From Candidatus Poribacteria bacterium (GTDB taxonomy: Bacteria > Poribacteria > WGA-4E > WGA-3G), in NCBI GenBank assembly GCA_028820635.1, contig JAPPIG010000042.1, positions 180,344-244,343 on the forward strand: a DNA stretch of 64,000 nucleotides, in the 5' to 3' direction. Made by a program: the position numbers and the translations under genes. Under the pieces are notes generated by a model. The model did not search any database and was not told the DNA's origin. It worked only from the letters and a program-made list of their open reading frames with translations. Of the stretch, positions 26,902 to 35,611 are shown in pieces. Position 1 is the first letter of the stretch; each line of letters begins with the position of its first letter.

Positions 26902-28804
26902 ATGAAATACATATCTACAACAAAAAACAAGCACATTTCAATCTTATTGACACTCATACTCCTTTCAACGTTCTATCTCCCCACTCTTTTTGCCCAAGTC
27001 CCTTTACCCGAAGGCGCGAAAGCGCGGCTCGGTAAAGGGCGTATTCTCGATCTGAAGTATTCACCAGACGGCAGGCAACTCGTTGTTGCAACTTCTATTG
27101 GGATTTGGATTTACGATGCTACCACCTATCAAGAACTCGACTTACTCACGAAACACGAAATACCTATTGAACGTATGACTCTCAGTCCGAATAGCAGCTT
27201 TATCGTTCTCAGTCCGAATGGCAGCTTTCTTGCAAGTAGGGATCAAAAGAACGTAATTCATCTGTGGGATATGGTCACAAGAACACATAAATATAAACTT
27301 GCGTATCAGGACAATGTTTTACATATCGCCTTCAGTGCAGATGAAAAAACATTTTTCACGGTGGCTTCAGGCGGAAAGATCTGTTCTTGGCACACAGACA
27401 CAGGGAACAAAAAGCACGATTTTAAAGAGACACCAGAAATGACCGATCGTGTTTTTCGTCTCGCCTTCAATCCAGATGGTTTCATTCTGGCAACTGGGAA
27501 TAGGGACAGCACCGTCTCTTTGTGGATGCGACATCAGGCGAACGCAAACATACACTTGAGGGACATGAAAACATTGTTTTGATCCTCATATTCAGTCCAG
27601 ATGGCAAAACGTTGGTAACCGGGGATTGGCACCAAAGCACCCGTCTGTGGGACACAGAAACAGGAAAACAGAAACAAGCGATTACTGAAGAAGACGGTTT
27701 TATGAGCCTCACGTTTAGTCCTGAGGGAAGCCTATTAGCCAATGGAAGTCATATTGGACCTATCCACTTGATGAATGCAGACACAGTCGAACACATAAAA
27801 ACATTTACAGGGCATAGCGGATATGTTTCGGCTGTCTCGTTCAGTCCGGATATGCGGACGATTGCAAGTGGGGGTATTGATGGCACGCTGCGTATTTGGG
27901 ATGTCGCTTCCGGTGAAATTAAGCACACATATACCGACCATTACGGTATGTTCTACTGTTTTGACATCAGTCCGGATAACAAGACAATCGTCTCCGTGAG
28001 TCCGAACCAACCTATTTTTTTATGGGATACAACATCAGGTAAACTAAAAAAGACATTTAACAAAGAACCGTATTTTTTTGTCGGAGACATTACATTCAGT
28101 CCAAACGGAAATGTCATCGCTATAGGGGGGAATAATAAAAAGGACATCACCCTGTGGGATAGGCACACAGGTAAATCCATAAAAACGCTTAATGGACATG
28201 AGTCGTTTATATCGGGTATTGCTTTTAGTCCCGATGGCAAGTCAATCGCAAGTTGCAGTATGGATAAGACTGTCCGTCTGTGGAATACCGAAACAGGTGA
28301 ACATAAGAAGACGCTCGAAGGACATACGGAGTGGGTCACAGGTGTGGCATACAGTCCCGATGGAAATACAATTGCAAGTGTTAGTCCTGATAAAACTTTA
28401 CGTTTATGGGACGCAAAAATAGGAAAAGAAAAGAGAGTATTTCAACTTCAGAGAGTGGACTCAAGTTTTGCATTTAGTCCTAATGGAGAATCTATTGCCG
28501 TTGTGAATGATCTCTTTGCAGTGGATTTGTGGAATGCAAGCACTGGCAAGCAAGAGAGAGTTATTAGGGTGCGTGATAATGCAAGCATCTCAAGTCTCGC
28601 GTTCAGTCCCGATGGAAAATTTATTGCCGTTGGTAGTGCGGACGGGGTGTTGATATATTAGATGTAAAGACCCGTCGACGCAGGTTTGTGGGGTATGGGT
28701 CGCATGCTATTTCGGATATTGCTTTTGTCAAGGACGGGAAAGCGATTGTGAGTCTGAGTGGTTTTGGCAGCATGTATCTGTGGGATAATCCTGCATCTGA
28801 ATAG
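26902..28804 (+). pseudogene. Secreted WD40-repeat protein, disrupted by two frameshifts
   Basis: The gene begins at an ATG at 26902 with a GAGGTGAT site just upstream and a signal peptide (MKYISTTKNKHISILLTLIL, cleavage after LFAQ). About thirteen WD40-type units follow, each with SPDGK-like and LWD/TGxxKxxLxGH-like segments, enough for one or two propellers. Two breaks interrupt it. Near 27525 the expected Leu-Trp-Asp-Ala-Thr-Ser-Gly is read as WMRHQA because one G is missing. Near 28655 the frame ends at VLIY-stop, although the next frame continues with DVKTRRRRF to the WDN-containing end at 28804. These may be true mutations or assembly errors in a low-coverage genome. Confidence 0.8.
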
Positions 28805-28886
28805 CCGCCTCTTACATTCTGTGAATCAACGCTAAACGCGCTTTTCGGTATTTGGCGGGAATTAGGCATTCCCCGGATTTCGCGGA

Positions 28887-28971
28887 TTATTGGTACTGGA
28901 TAATGTTAAATCTTTCTTTGATATTTTATTTTTAAATTGTTATTATTGTAATAATTGAATACATAGTGTCG
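28887..28971. repeat. Direct repeat, copy B, downstream of WD40 gene
   Basis: A near-identical partner of the repeat at 26718-26803 in the same orientation. The shared core includes CTTTGATATTTTATTTT and GTTATTATTGTAATAATTGA. The rest of the stretch up to 29253 holds a degraded GTAGGTTGGGTT / AACCCAAC palindrome and a ...CCCCGCTGGGACTGAAG unit near 29119-29137, and no gene. Confidence 0.8.
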
Positions 28972-29180
28972 TAGGTTGGGTTGAGGCACGAAACCCAACA
29001 TCAAACGCTTGGACAAACTGGAATGTTAGGGTTCACCTGCGGTTCAACCCAAAAAAAGTTTTGCTAAATTGACACTTATGGGGTTTTGCTTTTATTGATT
29101 GCGCGCGTTCTATAAACATGCTACCCCGCTGGGACTGAAGTAGTTATCAGTCGTCAGTTGTTAGAAATTGTAACCTCCTC

Positions 29181-29204
29181 TGTAGGAGCGAGCTACGCTC
29201 GCGA
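29181..29204. repeat. REP upstream of RAYT gene
   Basis: A single palindromic unit TGTAGGAGCGAGCTACGCTC followed by GCGA lies 50 bases before the RAYT start. It carries the same GTAGGAGCGA head as the downstream array. Confidence 0.75.
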
Positions 29205-29253
29205 TACCGTATATAAAAACAATCCCTACTTGTAATACTTATAGGAATATGAA

Positions 29254-29727
29254 ATGAAACAAACGCCCACTCAAGGACACCGACAACTCCGCAAAGGCAG
29301 ACACTCAATACCCGGTACCTACTATTCCCTCACACTCGCCACACTTAACAAAAAACCACTGCTCGCAACGCCTAAAATCGCAGACATCATTTTTCAAGCC
29401 TTTGACTGGCTCGAAACAAACGAGCGACTCAGATGGTTTTGTGTGATTGTAATGCCGGATCATATCCACGCCGTTTTCCAACTTGGCAGTAAGCAAATAT
29501 TGTCGCGGCTTATACAATCCTTCAAAAGCCACACAGCGAAACAGATAAATGCGTGTTTGGGTCGTAGCGGTTCGCTTTGGCAAGGTGCTTACTATGAACA
29601 CGGTATTCGGCAGTCTGAATCATTGAATACCATTATTCAATATTGTTATCAGAACCCAGTACGGTCAGGATTAGTAAAGGATGCGGGAGATTATCCATTT
29701 TGGCGGTGTAAATTCGAGATGGAATGA
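29254..29727 (+). CDS. REP-associated tyrosine transposase (RAYT)
   Basis: A 157-residue Y1-type HUH transposase of the RAYT/TnpA-REP family. The metal-binding HUH pair is His70-Ile-His72 in VIVMPDHIHAVFQLG. The nucleophile is Tyr113 or Tyr114 in GAYYEHGIRQ. The family tail IIQYCYQNPVRSGLV is intact. RAYTs cut single-stranded REP DNA and are thought to have spread these palindromes. An AGGAAT site precedes the ATG. REPs lie on both sides (29181-29204 and 29754-29935), as expected for a RAYT with its substrates. The gene looks complete. Confidence 0.93.
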   Translation: MKQTPTQGHRQLRKGRHSIPGTYYSLTLATLNKKPLLATPKIADIIFQAFDWLETNERLRWFCVIVMPDHIHAVFQLGSKQILSRLIQSFKSHTAKQINACLGRSGSLWQGAYYEHGIRQSESLNTIIQYCYQNPVRSGLVKDAGDYPFWRCKFEME

Positions 29728-29753
29728 GGAAGATCGCGGGGAACAAGGGCAGA

Positions 29754-29935
29754 GATCGTGAGCACAGATCGCTCCTACAAAGGTTAGGAAAAGATTATCG
29801 CTTTAAAATCGCGAGCGAAACTCGCTCCTACAAAGGTTAGGAAAAGGTTGTCGCTTTAAAATCGCGAGCGAAGCTCGCTCCTACAGAAGAGAGGTTTGAT
29901 GTAAAAAATCGCGAGCGAAGCTCGCTCCTACAAAG
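29754..29935. repeat. REP array downstream of RAYT (four units)
   Basis: Four palindromic units of the form ATCGCGAGCGAAGCTCGCTC, continuing CTACAAAG, occur at about 29754-29782 (diverged), 29807-29835, 29860-29889 and 29907-29935. The first two intervals are a tandem duplication of 53 bases (29778-29830 and 29831-29883) sharing CAAAGGTTAGGAAAAG and TCGCTTTAAAATCGCGAGCG. The last unit contains the TAG stop codon of the convergent restriction-modification gene. Confidence 0.88.
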
Positions 29936-32900
29936 AAGGCAATGCCGCCACAATCTCAACAGTCTGCAAACTCACAGAAATAACCCGTCCAATCAAATCC
30001 ACAATATACCGCTGCTGTGGCTCCGCACGATTCGGGTCGTTCACAATACCGCTGCGTTTGTCCACCTTCACGCGATACTGGTCAACAATCCATTCCAACG
30101 CAGAACGTGTACCAAGCCGATAATCAAACGCCTCCGCAGGGATACCGTCTATTGTGAGGAAATCGTTGTATATCAACTGCGTTTTGTCTCTGGACAATTT
30201 CATTTTCTCCACACGCCAATCCACTGATATGTTAGGCGTTTCAATGTATTTCAGACCGTTATATTTCGGTTGCGATTCATAGTTAACGTGGATGTCTGCT
30301 AACTGTGCGCCAGCGTTAGCAAATCCCCAGAAATCTTGTGCAAACGGGATATGCGGCAAATCGCGCTTGAGGTTCGCCTGATATTTTTCACGATACTTAT
30401 GATGGTGCAGGATACCGTAGTTGTAGTGGAAGATGTCCCATTTGCTAATGGTGTCATCGCTGTAGTGTTTGCGGAATTCTGCCAATGCCCAATCGGTGAT
30501 GTTCTCTTGGCGGTTTGTGCCATCCTCGTTGTAGGTGTAGAAGGGGAAGCATTGAGAATCCCCATTAAGATGAACATCTGCTAACTGCTGAACCACCAAA
30601 CAGTGAAACGGCTTTTTACTTCCAAGGGTTGTAAGACAAATCACTCGATTTTCGGTCTCTGTCTTATGTGTTGGGAATATGGAAGGCAAAACATATACAC
30701 GTTCATTTATCATTCGGTCAAAGTAAAGGTTTGATTTCGTAAATGGACGGTAAAGAGCCAATCTAACATTTTCTCGAGAATAATCAACAGTTTTTCCACT
30801 TTGTAAGTTTCGCTTTAGTCCCTCACTCCAACTGATTTTTGTGTTATCAGCCTCAACAAAATCGTCAAGATTTGTTTCGTGATCTGTGCGTTGTGTCCAA
30901 CGTGCCACTTCTGTGTTATATGTTTCAATCATTCGAGTGACATTTTCAGTAAGGGTGTTTCGGTTGAAGTTGTAAACCCATGCGTCTCGGCTCGTATTGA
31001 TGCCACGACTATAAGTTTTGAAAAGGACATCTACTGCCGCACCTTTTACTGCTTTCGCTTCCTTCGTTCCTATCGGGATAAAAGTGTCAAACTCAGCGTG
31101 AAGTCCTTCGGTAAGCCATGTATACTTTGCGTCAATCGCTACCTGTTTCATCGGAACGTTTGTATAGTTCCCAAAGTTGGTTAACAATTCCTGTTTCTCG
31201 CGTGCTTTTAAATAATCATCAACAGAGTAAATCCATACTTCAGCTGGATGGATTGTTACGTCTGCTTTTTTGATAAAGAAAGTGATTCCAACACCAACCC
31301 GAATTTGGTCATCAAAAACATTACCTCCCTCTTTTCGGCGGCGTTCTCCAGAGGTGCGTGCATTTCCTTTGAGGTCAATATGGTAAATCTTGGTGAAATC
31401 CTGTGCAAGATGTTTCCGCATTCCATCAAACGCAATACCAACAAGAAAGCCATTGTTCGTTACATACGCAACGACTCCCTCTTCTTTTATTCGCCGTGAT
31501 GCCCACAATATTGCTTTTACATAAGGGTCTGAAAGAGCGTTTTTATTTGTTGCTTTTGAATCTTGCGTATACGTCTCCTGCAACACCTTATCCACCGTTT
31601 CATACTTGCGATTTTTGTTATTGTCATTTTCATTAACCTGTCCCATATTATAAGGCGGGTTGCCGATAACGACAAACATATCCGCTTTTTTCTGCCGTTC
31701 TACCCGTTCCGTGTTTTCCTGTGTGAAAAGTGTCATCTGCTGGTCTTCAAGCAATTCAAAGGTATCCGCAAGCGTGATGCCCTCAAATGGTAGGTAGGTC
31801 TGTGTGCGTTGAAAGAACTCCTGCTCAATGTTCAGACTGGCGATGTAGTAAGGCAGTAGCATCACCTCGTTGCAATGTAACTCGTGCCGATATTTCTCCT
31901 CTAACGTTGTGCCTTGAATGTCCTGCATCAGTCGGACGATGAAGTTACCCGTGCCGACAAACGGGTCAATGATATGCACGCCCGTATCCGATAGTGAACG
32001 TCCGAACTCAGTTTCAAGGATATGTGATACGCTTTTGACCATAAAATCTACAATCGGTTGTGGCGTATAGACGATGCCGTGTGTATCTGCAACATCTTCC
32101 GAGAACCCTTGAAAAAACTTCTCATAGAAGGTGTTGAGGAAGTGCTGTTTTTGTGAAAAATCTCTGCAGTACGTGGCTGCCTGTTCAAGAGCGACATAGA
32201 AGCGATCTAAAGGTCTGAGGAACTCCTCGCGACTAAACGCATGACGGATGAGTTCATCAACAACATTTTCTATCTCGCGTGCGATGATGTTTCGGCGAGT
32301 GAAGGCGGAGTTGTTAAAGACTGTTCGGAAAATGCGTTCGGTGAGAATGTGCTGGATAAGCATCTCCTCAACAGCGGCACGTGAGAGGTCGGGATTGATA
32401 GAGGTGCGGCAGATTTCGTAGAAGTCGGTGAACGCTTTTTTGAACGATGGGTCCCTCTCATACCGTTGCTCAATGAGTTCCATGAGTTTATTTGCGAGGT
32501 CAGGGACATGCGCTCTGAAGTCGGTAACGGCGGTTTGCCAATTGTCAAGTGCGGGTGCTGTGTATGCGAACAGATATTTGAGAGACTCAACAAGGTTGGC
32601 GGAATCGGATATATCCAAGTCCAGCGCGGTCTGTCCGTTCTGAATCAAGATGCCACGTACTGGCGTTTGAAACAGGATATTGTCAAGTGGATAGCCTGCA
32701 TCGCGTTTTTGCTGCACGGCTATGTCAAGGTCGTCATCGGTATCCTTTGCTTCCCAATAAGCGAGTGGAATACCGTATTCGTCTATTACGGCACCGTCAA
32801 TCACGATGCGGTCATCTGTTGCGGTACGCATGGCGTATTGTGGGATGAGCGTTGCGTTTACTTGTCTGGCGCATGTATTGAGCAGTGTTTCAAAAGGCGC

Positions 32901-33005
32901 ACTGACTGCGCCTTCGTGTGTTACGTCGTGCTGTTCGTATTGCTGTAAGGTGGCGTAGTAGTCGCGGACGGGTTTGTGGGTCGGTTTTAGGTTGAGTTGT
33001 GGCAT
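29928..33005 (-). CDS. Single-chain restriction-modification enzyme, type ISP/IIG-like
   Basis: A 1025-residue protein combining a nuclease with an adenine-N6 methyltransferase. An N-terminal PD-(D/E)XK core is visible as VIDGAVIDEYG (Asp70) and WEAKD (Glu85-x-Lys87). A helical segment follows at about 150-310. The SAM-binding motif DPFVGTGNF is at 347-355 and the catalytic Asn-Pro-Pro-Tyr at 449-452. The remaining 550 residues resemble the target-recognition and C-terminal part of type ISP enzymes. Helicase motifs are absent, unlike full-length ISP proteins of about 1500 residues. One polypeptide should therefore both methylate and cut. The stop codon lies inside a REP. The start has a poor ribosome site. 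Confidence 0.85.
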   Translation of the reverse strand: MPQLNLKPTHKPVRDYYATLQQYEQHDVTHEGAVSAPFETLLNTCARQVNATLIPQYAMRTATDDRIVIDGAVIDEYGIPLAYWEAKDTDDDLDIAVQQKRDAGYPLDNILFQTPVRGILIQNGQTALDLDISDSANLVESLKYLFAYTAPALDNWQTAVTDFRAHVPDLANKLMELIEQRYERDPSFKKAFTDFYEICRTSINPDLSRAAVEEMLIQHILTERIFRTVFNNSAFTRRNIIAREIENVVDELIRHAFSREEFLRPLDRFYVALEQAATYCRDFSQKQHFLNTFYEKFFQGFSEDVADTHGIVYTPQPIVDFMVKSVSHILETEFGRSLSDTGVHIIDPFVGTGNFIVRLMQDIQGTTLEEKYRHELHCNEVMLLPYYIASLNIEQEFFQRTQTYLPFEGITLADTFELLEDQQMTLFTQENTERVERQKKADMFVVIGNPPYNMGQVNENDNNKNRKYETVDKVLQETYTQDSKATNKNALSDPYVKAILWASRRIKEEGVVAYVTNNGFLVGIAFDGMRKHLAQDFTKIYHIDLKGNARTSGERRRKEGGNVFDDQIRVGVGITFFIKKADVTIHPAEVWIYSVDDYLKAREKQELLTNFGNYTNVPMKQVAIDAKYTWLTEGLHAEFDTFIPIGTKEAKAVKGAAVDVLFKTYSRGINTSRDAWVYNFNRNTLTENVTRMIETYNTEVARWTQRTDHETNLDDFVEADNTKISWSEGLKRNLQSGKTVDYSRENVRLALYRPFTKSNLYFDRMINERVYVLPSIFPTHKTETENRVICLTTLGSKKPFHCLVVQQLADVHLNGDSQCFPFYTYNEDGTNRQENITDWALAEFRKHYSDDTISKWDIFHYNYGILHHHKYREKYQANLKRDLPHIPFAQDFWGFANAGAQLADIHVNYESQPKYNGLKYIETPNISVDWRVEKMKLSRDKTQLIYNDFLTIDGIPAEAFDYRLGTRSALEWIVDQYRVKVDKRSGIVNDPNRAEPQQRYIVDLIGRVISVSLQTVEIVAALPSL

Positions 33006-33032
33006 GGGGTATGTTAATTGTAAGTTGGGTTC

Positions 33033-33341
33033 TTAAGTTATCAAAGCAATAAGGGCAATAACCGCAGCACCGACAGCAGTACACAGAGGGAGGACATTTA
33101 ACACTTTACTGATGCCTTCTTGTTTGCCTTCCAGTTTCCCTTTTATCCATCCTACATCGCGTTCCAAGGTGCCGACGCGGGTATCCAGAGAATCAAGACG
33201 TTTTTCAACACGTGCACTGTTTTCTCTTGCTTGTGCCTCAATCCGTGACAAGGATTCAAGGACTCTTTCTTGAAAATCTTGATCAGACCTTTCAATACCT
33301 CCGTGTGCAGTGTCCGTACAGGATAGCATACGTGCTTGCAA
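33033..33341 (-). CDS. Small coiled-coil membrane protein
   Basis: A protein of about 100 residues with a heptad-rich coiled coil (LESLSRIEAQARENSARVEK, then RLDSLDTRVGTLERDV) and one C-terminal transmembrane helix (VLPLCTAVGAAVIALIALI). The start is uncertain: codons at 33341 and 33329 are possible and neither has a clear ribosome site. It ends 27 bases before the restriction-modification gene on the same strand. It resembles small hemolysin-XhlA-like or tail-anchored coiled-coil proteins. The function is unknown. Confidence 0.6.
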   Translation of the reverse strand: MQARMLSCTDTAHGGIERSDQDFQERVLESLSRIEAQARENSARVEKRLDSLDTRVGTLERDVGWIKGKLEGKQEGISKVLNVLPLCTAVGAAVIALIALIT

Positions 33342-33470
33342 ATATCAAGTTACCCTTGACATTGGGTATGTAAAGTTTTTGTCATTAACCGTTGCTTTTT
33401 GTTGTTGAAGGGTTTTCAACCCGATTTCTCAATTGTCACAAGTCTGTTGGGCATTGACTTGGGTCTCTTC

Positions 33471-33512
33471 TGTAGGAGCGACCTCCTGGTCGCGACCGGG
33501 AGGTCGCTCCTA
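33471..33512. repeat. Palindromic repeat core
   Basis: A 42-bp near-perfect palindrome with 15-bp arms GTAGGAGCGACCTCC and GGAGGTCGCTCCTAC and an inner GGTCGCGACC. It equals the core of the 157-bp MITE-like elements but without their ends. Confidence 0.85.
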
Positions 33513-33598
33513 CAGAATTCGCGTAATCCGTGAGCAAACAAGTGACAAAAACTTTACACCCCCTTGACATTTGCCTATATCTATGGTAAAACTATGTT

Positions 33599-34654
33599 AT
33601 GAAAAACACAACTGTAAACATTATCTATATCTTATGTATAATAGGTTTCTATCTTGGGAGTCAAGGGTGTGCCCTCAATTTTGACACGGATGGTTCCACC
33701 TTAGGAATTATTGAAAAATCTGGAGAGTTAACAGAAAATGAGGTTTGGAGTGGACGTATATATGTTACAAGTACCGTTATTGTTCCAGAAGGTGTAACGC
33801 TAACGATTCGTGCGGGAACGATTGTTGGTTTTGAACCAGCAGATAATCCCAGTGAATTGATTGTGCATGGTGAACTCTATGCAGAAGGTGCACCTGACCG
33901 TATGATAGTCTTTGGCTCTTTAGGCAAACAATCGGAGGCGAAAACTGAAACTAACCTACAGAACGCAACGTCACAAACGTTCACAAGAGATATGCTAAAA
34001 CAGCAATTTACGATGCCAACTGATTCTTCTACCCAAGCAACAACCGCAGCACCGCCAAAAGCAGGAGATTGGCAGGGCATAAAAATTGAAACAGGGAGTC
34101 CAAATAGCCGACTCACGTACTGTCGCATCCAGCATGCCACTTACGCTATAATATGTGAAACAGATACTGTCCAAATAGAAAGATGTCTATTCAGTGAAAA
34201 CAAAATCGGTGTACTATGTGAGAATACCAATCCTGCTATTACTGCCAACGAATTCAATAGAAATGGCACTGGTGCTCAATTTCGGGGTGCCGCCGCACCA
34301 GAAGTAGAATATAACGAATTCAATGCCAACCGAAATGGACTTGTATGTGAAGACGATTCACGCCCGCGTATCCAACATAATAATATCCGATCAAACTATG
34401 AGTATGCCATCATCTGTTATTCGACCTCTTCACCAGAGATCGTTTCTAACAATATTACGTTGAACAGTGGATGGGCAGTTTATGACGGTGGGAGACTGCG
34501 AGACAATTATATCAGTGGAAACAAACTGGTGGGACCTAACGTCACTGAACTGAGCATCGGCACACAGAGCGAGCAGTTTTATGGTGTTGATGAAGTATTT
34601 GATCCGAGAAACTCACCGGTGTCGGAGGCTGGCGTACCAAGCGATAATTTTTAA
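33599..34654 (+). CDS. Right-handed beta-helix lipoprotein
   Basis: A 351-residue exported protein. The hydrophobic N-terminus ends in GSQGC (Cys24), a plausible lipidation site. After a beta-rich region (VPEGVTLTIRAGTIVGF, the pattern seen in NosD/DUF1565-like proteins) comes a series of parallel beta-helix rungs: CRIQHATYAIICET, CLFSENKIGVLCEN, NEFNRNGTGAQFRG, NEFNANRNGLVCED, NNIRSNYEYAIICY and NNITLNSGWAVYDG. Such helices bind or cut polysaccharides, but no catalytic residues are obvious. It precedes the UbiA gene by six bases and may be co-transcribed with it. There is no strong ribosome site before the ATG. Confidence 0.8.
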   Translation: MKNTTVNIIYILCIIGFYLGSQGCALNFDTDGSTLGIIEKSGELTENEVWSGRIYVTSTVIVPEGVTLTIRAGTIVGFEPADNPSELIVHGELYAEGAPDRMIVFGSLGKQSEAKTETNLQNATSQTFTRDMLKQQFTMPTDSSTQATTAAPPKAGDWQGIKIETGSPNSRLTYCRIQHATYAIICETDTVQIERCLFSENKIGVLCENTNPAITANEFNRNGTGAQFRGAAAPEVEYNEFNANRNGLVCEDDSRPRIQHNNIRSNYEYAIICYSTSSPEIVSNNITLNSGWAVYDGGRLRDNYISGNKLVGPNVTELSIGTQSEQFYGVDEVFDPRNSPVSEAGVPSDNF

Positions 34655-34659
34655 ATAAA

Positions 34660-35586
34660 ATGAGTCATATCAAAGCATATCTTGAACTCATCCGTTATCC
34701 GCTTTTTGCAATTCCAATTGTCGCAACACTTCCAGGGGCACTCATCGCAAGTGAAGGACAATTGACGGGGCGCGTTGTAGCTGCACTGATTATAGCGATG
34801 TTCGGCTACTTTGCAGGGATGATAAAAAACGACTATTTCCACCGTGAAACAGACGCACTAACAAATCCAGATCGTCCGTTACCTTCGCATCGGCTAACAC
34901 CTAAGCAAGCTTTAGTGCCTGCAAGCATAATCTATGCCCTCTGTGTTCTCTGCGGATTTTTGCTAAATGTGAAAGCGGGTTTGTTGGTAATGGCGTTAGT
35001 TGCAATTTCGCATCTTTATAATGCCATTTTCAAAGCCAAGGGGATTTTAGGAAGTTTGACATTACCTTTGGGAATTGGGTTATTGAACGTTTTCGGTGCA
35101 TTGGTCGTGAGTGGAAATGTTCCGCGGTTAGTCTGGTATGCTTTTGGAGCGACAACACTTTATGATTTAGGCACGCATATAACAACTACATTTAAAGATA
35201 TTTCACGTGATAGAGAGCAGGGCATCACAACAACACCCATGCAACTCGGTATTCGTCCAGCACTGTTTTTGGCTGCTGCCGCAACAATATTAGCATTCGT
35301 CATTGCACTTTTACCGTACTGGTTGGAAGAACCGCTTGCCCAAAAAACCTATGCTGTTTGGGTAATTCTGGGGATGCTTGCGGCAGTAATAACCCGTATC
35401 CCGCTCTATCTGCAACCGAACGAGAAAAACGGGTATTTTGCGTTAAAGGGATCAATGATAGGTTCAATTCTCTTTTTTCCGTGCCTAATTGGAACACAGA
35501 TTTCTCTTGTTATCTCTATATCTATCATTATACCGTTGTTATTGATTACAGTATTGTTGTTAAGAACATCACAGCAAGAGGTTTGA
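34660..35586 (+). CDS. UbiA-family prenyltransferase
   Basis: A 308-residue membrane protein with eight or nine helices. The first prenyl-diphosphate motif reads IKNDYFHRETDALTNPDRPL, where Asn57-Asp58 and Asp65 are kept but the middle Asp of NDxxDxxxD is His61. The second motif is DISRDREQGITT. UbiA enzymes attach isoprenoid chains to aromatic or other acceptors in quinone, chlorophyll or ether-lipid synthesis. This divergent form resembles SCO1-type UbiA homologues of unknown substrate. It is followed after 25 bases by the sulfatase-like gene, suggesting a plus-strand operon. Confidence 0.85.
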   Translation: MSHIKAYLELIRYPLFAIPIVATLPGALIASEGQLTGRVVAALIIAMFGYFAGMIKNDYFHRETDALTNPDRPLPSHRLTPKQALVPASIIYALCVLCGFLLNVKAGLLVMALVAISHLYNAIFKAKGILGSLTLPLGIGLLNVFGALVVSGNVPRLVWYAFGATTLYDLGTHITTTFKDISRDREQGITTTPMQLGIRPALFLAAAATILAFVIALLPYWLEEPLAQKTYAVWVILGMLAAVITRIPLYLQPNEKNGYFALKGSMIGSILFFPCLIGTQISLVISISIIIPLLLITVLLLRTSQQEV

Positions 35587-35611
35587 AGACAAAAAACTAA
35601 TAAAGGAAAAC

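Noticed and set aside
27522..27582. Programmed frameshift in the WD40 gene
   Set aside because: No slippery heptamer is visible, and a second break near 28655 makes decay or sequencing error more likely.
29754..29935. Possible CRISPR array downstream of the small transposase gene
   Set aside because: The units are palindromic REPs with a 53-bp tandem duplication; spacers are not unique and no cas genes exist.
32466..32948. 160-codon plus-strand ORF with a hydrophobic end
   Set aside because: It lies opposite the methyltransferase gene, which has clear motifs in the other strand.
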